This document shows, piece by piece, positions 33,863 through 42,734 of a stretch of DNA of 64,000 bases. Where the stretch lies: positions 1 to 64,000 of the forward strand of contig CAMWFQ010000003.1 of assembly GCA_947173495.1 (NCBI GenBank), written 5' to 3'. The notes beneath the pieces are model-generated. The model worked only from the letters and a program-made list of their open reading frames with translations. It was not told the DNA's origin and did not search any database. The DNA is from an uncultured Lachnospiraceae bacterium. Lineage in GTDB: Bacteria > Bacillota > Clostridia > Lachnospirales > Lachnospiraceae. Position numbers and translations under genes: made by a program. How positions within the stretch are numbered: the first letter of the stretch is position 1; the number at the start of each line of letters is the position of its first letter.

Positions 33863-34945
33863 TCACTTCAGCTGACGCGATATCTTACAACAAATTTTAT
33901 ATATATCGGGATTAAATTTTATTCCCGCTTCTTCCTTCATCTCTGACAATGCTTCCTGCCTGTTTAAATTTCCTTTCGCTGTCAGGGTACAGTATCTGCT
34001 CATAAGGGAAACGATCTGCGCGGCAAGGGGGATTTCTTCTCCCTTAAGTCCAGCCGGATAGCCGCTTCCGTCCCAGTTCTCGTGATGATAGTGTACGATT
34101 TCCATTGAAATACTGACAAAATCGTTATAATCACTACTTCCGTGAAGATCCGAGAGCAGTTTGGCTCCCATTCCGGTATGCCCCTGCATCAGGATCCTCT
34201 CCTGTTCGGTAAGCTCTGCCTCCTCCTTTTTCAGAATTTCCTCCGGGACTCCGATATTTCCTATATCGCACAGAGGCGCCGCCAGCTCTATGGTATCTAT
34301 AAAAGTATCTGAAATTCTCTCTTCATACAGCGGAGAAAGCTGCATTCCCTGTGCAAGGATCCCGCAGTTTGCGCTCATCCGCTTTCTGTAGCTCTCATCA
34401 TAAGTGGAATTTTTTTCTGCAATGCCCGCCAGGGCATAGAGTATGTTCTTTTTCTCCAGCTCCATTTGCCTGAGCTGCTCTCCCACAGAAACCTGCAGCC
34501 TCCGGTTCTTTTCCTGAAGCTCTCTGGCCATCTCATACAGCCGCAGATGTACTCCCACCCGCGCCTGTACCTCTTCCGGAATAAACGGTTTCGTGATATA
34601 GTCTTCACAGCCTATGGAAAATCCCTCCACAATATCCTGAGGTTTATCATTAGCCGAAATCAACACAATCGGAATACTTCTGGTTCTCGCATTTCCTTTC
34701 AGGATTCTGCACAGCTCATACCCATCGATTCCCGGCATGGAAACATCAGTCAGGATCAGCTGGGGAGGGCCTTCTCCGCTCATCTGCAGAATCCGGAGCT
34801 GCTCAAGTGCATTTTCCCCGTTTGCAGCAAGTACGGGGCGGCAGCCCATATTTCTGATAATCTCTCCCAGGATCTCTCTGTTAATCTCCACATCATCCAC
34901 TATGAGAATGGTTTCCCCGCCTGCGTATTTTTCTTTGTAGAACAT
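33863..34945 (-). CDS. REC-HD-GYP-like protein with degenerate metal site
   Basis: A 360-residue protein. The receiver domain (10-130) keeps D17/D18, phosphoacceptor D67 in LILTDVSMPGIDG and K119 in DYITKPF. The second domain resembles an HD-GYP c-di-GMP phosphodiesterase and keeps HHENWDGSGYPAGLKGE (287-303). The defining HD pair reads CD (C226-D227) in LAAPLCDIGNIGVPEEIL, the usual lysine of HDIGK is N230, the first His of the family is absent near 185, and the later DxxDALT reads SRYCTLT. It is therefore probably not catalytic and may bind c-di-GMP or a protein. It sits between a PAS kinase and CheR, so it links chemotaxis with second-messenger or phospho-signalling. Confidence 0.85.
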   Translation of the reverse strand: MFYKEKYAGGETILIVDDVEINREILGEIIRNMGCRPVLAANGENALEQLRILQMSGEGPPQLILTDVSMPGIDGYELCRILKGNARTRSIPIVLISANDKPQDIVEGFSIGCEDYITKPFIPEEVQARVGVHLRLYEMARELQEKNRRLQVSVGEQLRQMELEKKNILYALAGIAEKNSTYDESYRKRMSANCGILAQGMQLSPLYEERISDTFIDTIELAAPLCDIGNIGVPEEILKKEEAELTEQERILMQGHTGMGAKLLSDLHGSSDYNDFVSISMEIVHYHHENWDGSGYPAGLKGEEIPLAAQIVSLMSRYCTLTAKGNLNRQEALSEMKEEAGIKFNPDIYKICCKISRQLK

Positions 34946-34957
34946 CGGTGTACCTCC

Positions 34958-36373
34958 TCATGCCTGCAGGAAAGCCTTCAATTCTTCAAAACCGGCTGTA
35001 ACCTTATCATAATTCTCTTTCTGGACTGCCATCTTAAGTCTCAGAACAACACGGGATACTTCCCGCGGCGCTCCTTCTGTAAGCTGCCTTAAGGTTTCCA
35101 TGAACATTTCCGCCTTCTCCCAATTCTCCATTTCTACACAGAGAATCAGCTTTGAAAGGGTCCTGTTTAAAGCTTCCTTATTTTCAGAGCTGCCATACAC
35201 CCTGGCAGAGTCCTGCTGATTTTGCCGGTTTGCAAAAAAATCGGCAGTCACTGTATCGGCACGGGATACTGTCTCATTTTCCTGCGAATCCACCCCCGCC
35301 CATATGGAAAAGGAAAAAGCGCTTCCTCTTCCCTTCCGGCTCTCCACACCGATCCTGCCGCCCATCAGCTCTGCCAGCTGCTTGCAGATATTCAGACCGA
35401 GGCCGGTACCGCCGTACTTCCTTGAAATAGAAGCATCGACCTGTGAAAAACTCTGAAAAAGCTTACCCATCTCTCCTTCATCAATACCGATTCCGGAATC
35501 TATCACAATAAAGAATAACTCGACTCTGTCCTTGACCTGAGCGGTCTTTAATACCTCGAGGGTAATCTTTCCCACCGAGGTAAACTTCAGTGCATTCGAC
35601 AAAAGATTGTTGAGGATCTGCTGGATTCTAAGCTCATCGCCTATAATATATTCCGGCACCTGGGGCGATACCGTCATAAAAAATTCCAATCCCTTTTCCG
35701 TGATCTTGTTCATATGATTTGCCTTCACATAATCCAGCATATCTCTCATATGAAACCTCCGGGTTTCCAGGGTAAATTTTCCCGCTTCCAGCTTGGAAAA
35801 ATCCAGTATATTGTTGATGATCTTATTCATATCATCACAACAGCGTTCTATCACTTTCAGCGTTCTGAGCTTTCTCTCATCTTCCTCCTGTCCGGAAAGC
35901 TCTCTCACATGCCCCAGCACTCCGTTCACCGGCGTCCGCAGCTCATGTGTTACATTAGCCACAAATTCCGACTTCACCTTCAGCGCCTGCCGGGCCTGCT
36001 CTCTCACTTCACTGATCTCACGGCTCAGATGATCCTTCTCCAGGGTAATATTAGCCATGCATATGTATGTTTTCTCTTCGACGTCAGCGGATAGGATCCT
36101 GGCTTCTACCGGAAAGCAGGTAAAGTTCCTGCGGTATGCCACAAGCTTCTGCAGATCGCGGCCAAATGGATAGTCTGTTTTCAGAATCCCTCCCTGCACT
36201 TTGAAACTGCCTGGAAAGATCTCAGCGATATTTCTGCCGCACAGCCCTCCATCATATTCAAGATTCTTCTCCGCTTCCCTGTTGGCATAGGAAATAATCC
36301 CAAACTGATCAAAAATGAGGATCATCTCCAATGCGTCATCCAGGGGAAAGATCCCGCACTCACTCTGCTGCAT
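34958..36373 (-). CDS. PAS-domain cytoplasmic histidine kinase
   Basis: A 471-residue soluble kinase, first gene of the chemotaxis operon. A PAS domain (about 8-125: ILIFDQFGIISYANREAEKN) precedes HisKA (H-box EFVANVTHELRTPVNGVLGH) and HATPase (NLLSNALKFTSVGKI, FSQVDASISRKYGGTGLGLN). A C-terminal helical segment of about 100 residues (ENKEALNRTLSKLILCVEME onward) follows. There are no membrane helices and no receiver. The ATG at 36373 has GGAGGGATAG upstream; the open frame to 36523 lies in a repetitive leader. Its likely partner is the REC-HD-GYP-like protein 12 bases downstream. Confidence 0.88.
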   Translation of the reverse strand: MQQSECGIFPLDDALEMILIFDQFGIISYANREAEKNLEYDGGLCGRNIAEIFPGSFKVQGGILKTDYPFGRDLQKLVAYRRNFTCFPVEARILSADVEEKTYICMANITLEKDHLSREISEVREQARQALKVKSEFVANVTHELRTPVNGVLGHVRELSGQEEDERKLRTLKVIERCCDDMNKIINNILDFSKLEAGKFTLETRRFHMRDMLDYVKANHMNKITEKGLEFFMTVSPQVPEYIIGDELRIQQILNNLLSNALKFTSVGKITLEVLKTAQVKDRVELFFIVIDSGIGIDEGEMGKLFQSFSQVDASISRKYGGTGLGLNICKQLAELMGGRIGVESRKGRGSAFSFSIWAGVDSQENETVSRADTVTADFFANRQNQQDSARVYGSSENKEALNRTLSKLILCVEMENWEKAEMFMETLRQLTEGAPREVSRVVLRLKMAVQKENYDKVTAGFEELKAFLQA

Positions 36374-36515
36374 CTGTCTATCCCTCCATGCAGGGCAACC
36401 GGCTCCCCACACCTTCGGCGAGGCGCTTTCCCGATGCCCTCTGCGGGGCATCTCCTTACATCCCTGCGCAAACAAACGCTGCCACGCTTCGCGAACCAGC
36501 TTATTGCTAAATAAA

Positions 36516-36545
36516 GGCAGCAAAAGAAATCGTCTTTTTGCTGCC
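36516..36545 (-). terminator. Terminator-like hairpin in the chemotaxis operon leader
   Basis: GGCAGCAAAA and TTTTGCTGCC form a stem, and on the minus strand TTTATTT follows. It lies between the strong promoter at 36638-36666 and the first coding gene, so it may be an attenuator or, less likely, the terminator of the ROK-gene transcript. A 12-codon ORF (36592-36554, MNTLGVERLNCS) lies just before it, but its ribosome site is weak. Confidence 0.65.
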
Positions 36546-36613
36546 GATACTTATTATGAACAGTTAAGTCTCTCCACCCCCAGCGTATTCATGGCTCTTT
36601 TGCTTATCCCCCG

Positions 36614-36639
36614 GTTATCTGTATTTGTCTACAGATAAC
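36614..36639. promoter_or_regulatory. Operator-like perfect inverted repeat
   Basis: GTTATCTGT and ACAGATAAC, nine bases each with an eight-base spacer, overlap the -10 edge and start point of the chemotaxis promoter. This is where a repressor dimer would bind. The regulator is unknown. Confidence 0.6.
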
Positions 36640-36666
36640 TTTACCATTTTTCCATGGGAATGTCAA
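36638..36666 (-). promoter_or_regulatory. Promoter of the chemotaxis operon
   Basis: On the minus strand a perfect TTGACA (36666-36661) and TAAAGT (36643-36638) are 17 bases apart. It lies in the 322-base gap 36374-36695 after the ROK gene, giving an untranslated leader of about 255 nt. The -10 is of sigma-A type rather than the GCCGATAA-like sigma-28 type often used for motility genes. Confidence 0.8.
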
Positions 36667-36695
36667 TTCATTTTGGTTTGGATATAATCACCATT

Positions 36696-37589
36696 TCATT
36701 TTATTCTCCGTTCATATTCCTTCTGCGCCTGTCTGGCGGCTCCCAGCATTCCGGCCCTGTTTCCCAGTCCGGCAGGCAGTACTTCTACTTTCCTGAAGGA
36801 GGGGAGCAGATGACTTTGCAGCCGGAAACGTATCTGTTCCGTCACATACGCCTGTTCCATGATACCGCCGCCCAAAACCAGCAGAGAAGGGTTGAATATA
36901 TGAATCAGACTTATCAGTCCATACAGAATTTCTTCTATCCACTGATCCACCAGCTCACGTACCTCATGGTTTTCGATCTCCGCAAAGATCTCAAGGCCAT
37001 TCTGCATACGGGGGAAACGCTCTCTCGCTTTTTGAAGCAGCGCCGTTGTGGACGCATATCTTTCGTAGCAGCCGCTGAAAAGATCCTTTTCAGGATTCCT
37101 GGCTTCAGGATGTGTCACAATTCCTCCGAATTCTCCCGCACAGTATCCGGCGCCGGTATAAATTTCTCCCCCGGTAACAATCGCTCCGCCTACGCCTGTT
37201 CCATAGGTCAGGCACAAAAAATCCGGATATCCTCTCCCTGCGCCGTACCACGCCTCCCCCAGTGCCGCGCTGTTCACATCGTTGAGCACTGCCACAGGAA
37301 CCCCGAATTTTGCTTCTGTTATTTCCTTCACCTTCATCCCTGTGTAACCGGGAATATTCTCATTCGCATACAAAACAGTCCCTTCGGCAGTATCCACCTG
37401 CCCTGCCGTACTGATTCCCACTGCCTGGAATTCGCCATATCCTTCCAGAAGAGAAAGAACCTTCTCCATCACAGCGCTTCCGCCAAGCCGGGCATTGGTG
37501 TCCGTAACTCTTATCTCTCTGATCTCGCCCTTCTCCCAGATCCCTGATTTGATACAGGTTCCGCCAATATCAATTACCGCTATTTTCAT
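36696..37589 (-). CDS. ROK-family sugar kinase
   Basis: A 297-residue kinase of the ROK family (glucokinase/N-acetylmannosamine-kinase type). The ATP loop IDIGGTCIKSGIW is at about residues 5-17. The central VLNDVNSAALGEAWYGAGRG and GTGVGGAIVTGG are clear. The Zn-binding CxCGxxGCxE signature is reduced to SGCYERYAS, so a structural zinc is probably absent. Start ATG at 37589 gives MKIAVIDIGG, with AGGAGGAAAGG further upstream. It follows the MATE gene by 51 bases and is probably co-transcribed with it. Confidence 0.88.
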   Translation of the reverse strand: MKIAVIDIGGTCIKSGIWEKGEIREIRVTDTNARLGGSAVMEKVLSLLEGYGEFQAVGISTAGQVDTAEGTVLYANENIPGYTGMKVKEITEAKFGVPVAVLNDVNSAALGEAWYGAGRGYPDFLCLTYGTGVGGAIVTGGEIYTGAGYCAGEFGGIVTHPEARNPEKDLFSGCYERYASTTALLQKARERFPRMQNGLEIFAEIENHEVRELVDQWIEEILYGLISLIHIFNPSLLVLGGGIMEQAYVTEQIRFRLQSHLLPSFRKVEVLPAGLGNRAGMLGAARQAQKEYERRIK

Positions 37590-37640
37590 TTGCAATCCAG
37601 CCTTTCCTCCTGAAGCAGGCACAGAACATCTTTTTGCTGC

Positions 37641-39017
37641 CTAAATTGCCTTCTCCTTCCATTTACCCCGCTTATAGAACCAGAAGGTAAGCAATGCGCC
37701 GATCAGCCACGAACACAGCAGCGAAATAAAAATGCATTCCTGCCTTCCCGCCGGAAATGCTTCCGATCTGGTCAGAAAAGCAATTCCGTAGGCAATCGGG
37801 ACACGAATCACGATTGTCGTGGCAATGGAAATCCACATGGGCGTCATGGTATCACCCGCTCCCCGCATAACGCCGGAAAGACTCTGCGTGACAGCCATTG
37901 CTATGTACCCTACCGCCAGAATTCCCATCATCTCCCGGCTCAATTCCACCAGCTCCGGTGTTTTGGTAAAGATCCCCATGAGGCTTTTGCCAAAGATCAG
38001 GATCAGCGAAGTAAGTACGGCGGAAGTTCCCATTGCAATAACCGTTCCCTGCCTGGCGCCCTTTTCCACCCTCTGATAAAGTCTGGCGCCTACATTCTGT
38101 CCTGCGTATGTTGTCATAGCCGTCCCAAAAGAAAAATTCGGCATCATGGCAAATCCATCCACTCTCATCACGATTACATTGGCCGCAATAAACATTTCTC
38201 CGAAGCTGTTGGTCAGAGACTGTACCACGATCATGGCCATGGAAAGAATTGCCTGGGTAATACCGGAAGGAAGTCCCAACTGGATCACCTTCCTGCTGTG
38301 CTTTTTCTTCAGCTTCAGGTATCCGGGCCTGAGGTCAAAGAGATCCGTCATTCGTGTCAGCCGGAGCAGACACAACAAAGCCGAAACCGCCTGGGCAATC
38401 ACTGTTGCCAGCGCCACGCCGTTGACCCCCATCCCCATTTTCGCAACGAATAACAGGTCCAGCGCGATATTGAGCACTGTTGACACCAGAAGATACGCCA
38501 GAGCAGACATGGAATCGCCCAGCCCCCGTAATATGCCGCTCAATATATTGTAATATGCCATACCGGCCACGCCGATAAACAAAATCAGCAGATAGGAGTG
38601 GCACCAGTCGATAATAGAGGCCGGCGTATTCAGTAATTCCAGCAAAGGACGCGCCAGAAGAGATGCCGCCACCATTACGAACAACACTGCTATGGCTGTA
38701 AGCGTAATGCAGTTCCCGATGGTGACGGAGAGCTCCTCACGCTGTCTGGCCCCAAAATACTGGGATACCATAATACCGGCCCCCACGCTGATTCCCACAA
38801 ACAATACAATCAGAAGATTTAAAATCGGTCCCGCGCTTCCCACGGCCGCCAGCGCATTGTCGCCCACATAATTGCCGACCACCACACTGTCCACTGTGTT
38901 ATAAAGCTGCTGGGCAATATTTCCCACCAGCATGGGAACTGTGAAAAATACGATCTTTTGCCAGGGCGACCCTTCCGTCATATCCACGGGCTCAAAAAAT
39001 TTCTTCAATACTTTCAT
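37641..39017 (-). CDS. MATE-family multidrug/solute exporter
   Basis: A 458-residue membrane exporter with twelve predicted helices. Family landmarks are VGNYVGDNALAAVGSAGPI near residues 50-68, a second GNAxxMRVDG-type segment, and AVTQSLSGVMRGAGDTMTP near 360. It is driven by an ion gradient; the substrate is unknown. The ATG at 39017 has GGAG seven bases upstream; starts at 39029 and 39056 are possible. Confidence 0.9.
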   Translation of the reverse strand: MKVLKKFFEPVDMTEGSPWQKIVFFTVPMLVGNIAQQLYNTVDSVVVGNYVGDNALAAVGSAGPILNLLIVLFVGISVGAGIMVSQYFGARQREELSVTIGNCITLTAIAVLFVMVAASLLARPLLELLNTPASIIDWCHSYLLILFIGVAGMAYYNILSGILRGLGDSMSALAYLLVSTVLNIALDLLFVAKMGMGVNGVALATVIAQAVSALLCLLRLTRMTDLFDLRPGYLKLKKKHSRKVIQLGLPSGITQAILSMAMIVVQSLTNSFGEMFIAANVIVMRVDGFAMMPNFSFGTAMTTYAGQNVGARLYQRVEKGARQGTVIAMGTSAVLTSLILIFGKSLMGIFTKTPELVELSREMMGILAVGYIAMAVTQSLSGVMRGAGDTMTPMWISIATTIVIRVPIAYGIAFLTRSEAFPAGRQECIFISLLCSWLIGALLTFWFYKRGKWKEKAI

Positions 39018-39070
39018 AGTAATCTCCATAGTAAATGATCCTTTATGCTCTTTCAAGATGCGTATTTACC

Positions 39071-39099
39071 ATTATATGCGAGTTTGTCTTCTTTTGCAA
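39071..39099 (-). promoter_or_regulatory. Promoter of the MATE-ROK pair
   Basis: On the minus strand TTGCAA (39099-39094) and TATAAT (39076-39071) are 17 bases apart. Transcription would start near 39064. Confidence 0.8.
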
Positions 39100-39157
39100 G
39101 ATAAATAAGAATCCTGCTCGCGCGCGGAGCACTCCCTGTGCGCCCCTGCGCATAAAA

Positions 39158-39196
39158 ACACGGGGAATCCGCTTTCAAAAGCCGGATTCCCCGTGT
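39158..39196 (-). terminator. Terminator of the glycosyltransferase gene
   Basis: ACACGGGGAATCCG and CGGATTCCCCGTGT form a 13-14 bp stem ending four bases from the stop codon, followed by TTTTATG on the minus strand. Confidence 0.92.
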
Positions 39197-39199
39197 TTG

Positions 39200-41365
39200 T
39201 TAATATAAGGATAACAGTCTCTTTATTGCCCTGTCTTTGTCCACCGCACTGTGGCCGATCACCACAGCCACCGCTTCCCGGGAGAGTTCTCTGCAGGCGA
39301 TACGGGCCTTCAGCGCTTCTACCGCCTGATCGTTCGTGCCGTTTTCCGCATGCCGGACAATAAATTTAATCTCATCATATTTATCTCTCATTTCCTCCCA
39401 TACCTGTACATCTGAAAAAAAGCTCTCCGCTTTGCTTCCTCTGTTTTTTTCAACGGAATAAATCTCCAGAATGTTTAATGCCGACTGCAGATTTTTGTCA
39501 TTGATATCCTTATCTTTTACTTCATTACCGACAGCCGCCGCCTCATCAAATTTTCTCTCCTCTAGGTACTTTTTCAGCAGTTGGAACAGTTTTCCCTGAA
39601 TTTCGCCAAAATCCGGATTGTATTCTGTCTGAAATTCTTCTGAAAAATAATCTCTGTATTCCTTCAGAATATGCGCTCTCGCTTCGTCGTAACGGGCCAG
39701 CTTTGAATAGCCGCAGTCATGCATACACCAGGGCTCCTTCTGAGAGGGCACCACGACCCGGTATCCTTTCCTTCGGAATTCCAGAGACTGAGATATGTCA
39801 TAAAAATCCCATCCCAGCTTCAGATCCTCCCGCCACTCCAGATCATGCTGTGTCGCCATAAGCATGCCGTCAACTGCCTCCGCCTCTGTATATTTTCCTT
39901 CCTGATCACGCTCCCCTTTCAGCCTGAACGCTGACATATAGCTGCAGCCATAGGTACTGCCTACATTCCATGCATCCCAGATGACCGCATTTTGCGGCAG
40001 ATCAACGCCGCCTATCATTCCCATCAGCCCAATCTTTTCGTCGGAACGGAAAATTTCCAGCATGTCTTCGATAAAGTGTCTGTTATAAATAAACACATCC
40101 TGATGAAGATACACTTTATATTTTGCATCGCTGTCTTTCATGGCTGCATTATACCCCTGCGCCATACTTTCCGCTTCCGAAATACAGATGATATCGATCT
40201 CATGGCCGGAAGGGACATACAGCTGATTGATATACCACACACACTCTTCATAATACAGAGTGTTGTCCACACATATGATAAATGCTATTTTATTCTGATC
40301 AGTTTCTTTTCTTTCCATTTGAAGTTCCTCTTTATGAAGTTCCTCTTTATGAAGTTCCTCTTCTTTTCCACTGCGTGTCATCGCATATAAGCTTTCACAC
40401 AGTTCCGTCGCTTTCACAAGCCCTTCCGACAGGGACTGGTTCTGCGAACGCAATAACGTCATCTGCGCATATATTCCAGGATCGTGCATCGCCTCATAAA
40501 CGCATTCTTCCAGGAATTCATAATAAAACGGCGTCAATTTTGCATAATCCCACCACAGCTGTTCGATATCATAGTGAATCTCTTTTCCTGACCAGGGTTT
40601 TGGTCCGGAGAAATGAACAACAGCGCTCTGCTGCCGTACCTGCTCATAATGTATGCCATTTGTGTATGCCGTCCAGGCAAACAGATCATAACGTCTGAAA
40701 TCAACGATTTTTACCTCTCTCCAGTGCATATCGTTCAAAAGATCCTGATCAGGCGCGACCATCTGAAAATTCAGTCTTTCCGCCAGATTCAGATAATCTC
40801 TGAAGGAATACTTTTTCCGTATCTCTTCTATATTCAGCAGGATTACGCCCGAACAGAAGTAGGTGAATCCTTTTTGAATCTGTTCCCGGAAAATCTCATC
40901 ACGCTTATCCCCAAAGGGCGCCCTGCTGATATCCCGGCAGGCACAGATCATATTCCCTTCAAAATCCGTAAAGTAAAACTCCTCCAGGGACCGATTGACA
41001 ATAATGTCCACATCCAGATAAAGAAGCCTTTCCACATCTGCGGAAAGAAGATCGGGCAGCATCAGACGATAATAGGCCTCCGGCGTCCAGGCGCCGGTTA
41101 TCCGAAAGTCCGAAAACAAAGCGCGCTCTTTCCCGATCAGAAGCCAGCATATGGTTCCCGCACAGTCTGCTGCCAGTTTCTCCAGGCATTTCCGATCCGA
41201 CTCTGTCAGGTCGCTATGCAGGATATAGAGGTGGATCTCCATATCCTTCGGCTGATTTTCAAACAGCGAGGTAAGCATGACATAAGCGTACCGCATATAT
41301 TTGCTGTTCAGCGCCGTGGCAATATTCATTCTTCGTTTCTTCACAGAAATATCCTCTGCGCTCAT
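39200..41365 (-). CDS. Two-domain glycosyltransferase: GT8 fused to a GT2-like domain
   Basis: A 721-residue protein. The first half (about 10-290) is a GT8 domain with NIATALNSKYMRYAYVMLTS, the DxD motif in RLLYLDVDIIVNRSLEE, and HFSGPKPW. After a linker holding three tandem EELHK units (coded by a 15-bp tandem repeat at 40318-40362), a second domain (about 345-600) has IAFIICVDNTLYYEECVWY and WDAWNVGSTYGCS, typical of the family annotated glycosyltransferase 2-like (PF13712). The last 120 residues are helical. It has no membrane segment. The ATG at 41365 has GGGGGA upstream and is preferred to a GTG at 41398. Targets (glycoprotein, flagellin or polysaccharide) are unknown. Confidence 0.85.
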   Translation of the reverse strand: MSAEDISVKKRRMNIATALNSKYMRYAYVMLTSLFENQPKDMEIHLYILHSDLTESDRKCLEKLAADCAGTICWLLIGKERALFSDFRITGAWTPEAYYRLMLPDLLSADVERLLYLDVDIIVNRSLEEFYFTDFEGNMICACRDISRAPFGDKRDEIFREQIQKGFTYFCSGVILLNIEEIRKKYSFRDYLNLAERLNFQMVAPDQDLLNDMHWREVKIVDFRRYDLFAWTAYTNGIHYEQVRQQSAVVHFSGPKPWSGKEIHYDIEQLWWDYAKLTPFYYEFLEECVYEAMHDPGIYAQMTLLRSQNQSLSEGLVKATELCESLYAMTRSGKEEELHKEELHKEELQMERKETDQNKIAFIICVDNTLYYEECVWYINQLYVPSGHEIDIICISEAESMAQGYNAAMKDSDAKYKVYLHQDVFIYNRHFIEDMLEIFRSDEKIGLMGMIGGVDLPQNAVIWDAWNVGSTYGCSYMSAFRLKGERDQEGKYTEAEAVDGMLMATQHDLEWREDLKLGWDFYDISQSLEFRRKGYRVVVPSQKEPWCMHDCGYSKLARYDEARAHILKEYRDYFSEEFQTEYNPDFGEIQGKLFQLLKKYLEERKFDEAAAVGNEVKDKDINDKNLQSALNILEIYSVEKNRGSKAESFFSDVQVWEEMRDKYDEIKFIVRHAENGTNDQAVEALKARIACRELSREAVAVVIGHSAVDKDRAIKRLLSLY

Positions 41366-41528
41366 AATTTCCCCCATTTCTGCGCTGTTTTGCTGCACAA
41401 GGCCATAATATGGCTAAATCCATAAAATGGATTAACAAGTTTGCGGCAGGCAGCGCGCAGACACAAATCGCGCGATTGAAAATTTTAAATTCTCAGTCTT
41501 TCCCCTCCTGCTTATCTCGTTAACGCTC

Positions 41529-41534
41529 ATTATA
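41529..41534 (-). promoter_or_regulatory. Extended -10 promoter of the glycosyltransferase gene
   Basis: TGGTATAAT on the minus strand is an extended -10 with no good -35. It leaves a leader of about 155 nt that holds an AGGAGGGG ribosome-site-like run with no start codon after it. The gap 41366-41660 shows nothing else certain; TATACT at 41620-41625 may be the -10 of the plus-strand LytTR gene. Confidence 0.55.
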
Positions 41535-41660
41535 CCATACTTTTACAGAAGAAGTTACCATATATCATTCGAAATCGACCGTCTGTGAAAAAACAGTAGA
41601 AATCTTTTCTGCTTTTTCCTATACTATAGCCGTAGCTACAGAAAGGAGATACCAAATCGG

Positions 41661-42101
41661 ATGCAGACAGAAATCAGAATTGACAGTACCTGCAAAGAGC
41701 CAAAGATCATTATCCTCACCGACAGGATAACAGATGAAATAAATGAGCTTGTAAAAAAGTTGTCCGCAGACTCTCCACAGATCCTCGCCGGGTTCCGGAA
41801 CGATAAGCTGGAAGTGCTGGATGAGTCTGATCTCCTCCGCATTTACGCGGCAGCCGGAAAAGTTTTTGCTTCCACTATAAGCGGCGAGTATACCCTGCGC
41901 CTGCGGCTCTATGAACTGGAGGAGAGGCTTGACAAGGGTCAGTTTGTGCGTATCTCCAACTCGGAGATCATCAATCTGAAAAAGGTAAAAAGCTTTGACT
42001 TGAGCTTCACAGGCACCATCTGCGTTTCGCTTTCGGATGGAACCGTCACCTATGTTTCAAAAAGATATGTGAAAAAAATCAAACAGGTTTTGGGAGTATA
42101 A
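41661..42101 (+). CDS. LytTR-domain DNA-binding protein
   Basis: A 146-residue regulator with no receiver domain. The N-terminal region (1-50) is not recognised; the C-terminal half is a LytTR domain (ELEERLDKGQFVRISNSEII, then VKSFDLSFTGTICVSLSDGT and YVSKRYVKKIKQVLG). Genes of this type pair with a small membrane protein of the DUF3021 family, which holds them in check (LytTR regulatory systems). The partner is the next gene, eight bases away. Confidence 0.88.
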   Translation: MQTEIRIDSTCKEPKIIILTDRITDEINELVKKLSADSPQILAGFRNDKLEVLDESDLLRIYAAAGKVFASTISGEYTLRLRLYELEERLDKGQFVRISNSEIINLKKVKSFDLSFTGTICVSLSDGTVTYVSKRYVKKIKQVLGV

Positions 42102-42121
42102 ACGGAGGAATGGAGATCACT

Positions 42122-42583
42122 ATGAACATGAAAAAGAAAATATTACTGCGCTCTCTTACAGGCGCGCCCATTGGGCTTACGATCAGCACCTTTATTACCA
42201 TTGTTTTTTCAGCGCTTCTCGGAAACGGTGAATATTTCCCGGTCCCCCACGAGCTGGCTGCCGCCTGCGGCAGTGAGATAAATGCCGTAATCCTGCAGAC
42301 TGTTTTCAGTATGCTCTACGGCGCGGTATGGGCCGGCGGATCGGTCATATGGGAGATAGAGAACTGGAGCCTTCTCAGAATGACGCTCACTCATCTTGTG
42401 CTTCTCTCTGCCGTGACCTTTCCCATTGCCTGGTTCCTGCAGTGGATTCCCCACCAAGTGAGAGGCGCCTGTCTCTTCTTCGGAATCTTTTTTGTCATCT
42501 ATGCCGGGGTCTGGATTTCACGATACCTGGCCATCAGAAAACAGGTTGAGGAGATTAACCGAGGGCTGAAAGAGTTGGAATAA
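42122..42583 (+). CDS. DUF3021 membrane protein, partner of LytTR regulator
   Basis: A 153-residue membrane protein with about four helices (near 10-32, 52-75, 85-105 and 112-132) and a charged C-terminal tail (AIRKQVEEINRGLKELE). The ATG at 42122 is chosen because GGAG stands six bases upstream; ATG at 42110 would fall directly on GGAGGA. DUF3021 proteins are always found with LytTR genes, where they are thought to bind and sequester the regulator until a membrane signal arrives. Confidence 0.85.
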   Translation: MNMKKKILLRSLTGAPIGLTISTFITIVFSALLGNGEYFPVPHELAAACGSEINAVILQTVFSMLYGAVWAGGSVIWEIENWSLLRMTLTHLVLLSAVTFPIAWFLQWIPHQVRGACLFFGIFFVIYAGVWISRYLAIRKQVEEINRGLKELE

Positions 42584-42660
42584 TCGGGCAACATGCTTCG
42601 CGAACTGTCCTTATGTTACAAGGCCCATTACCGTTAACTTACTGACACTGCTTATGTTAA

Positions 42661-42696
42661 GAAACGGATAGCACCGCATCGCGGGCTATCCGTTTC
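42661..42696. terminator. Bidirectional terminator between DUF3021 and rhamnosidase genes
   Basis: GAAACGGATAGC and GCTATCCGTTTC form a perfect 12-bp stem. ATCTTTTATT follows on the plus strand and TTAAC on the minus strand. The two flanking genes converge here. Confidence 0.9.
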
Positions 42697-42734
42697 ATCT
42701 TTTATTGCGCCGGCAGGCGCAGCATAACCGCTCT

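Noticed and set aside
36546-36636. c-di-GMP riboswitch in the chemotaxis leader
   Set aside because: Neither the GEMM core nor the class II core that I know can be found; the leader is reported as unassigned structure only.
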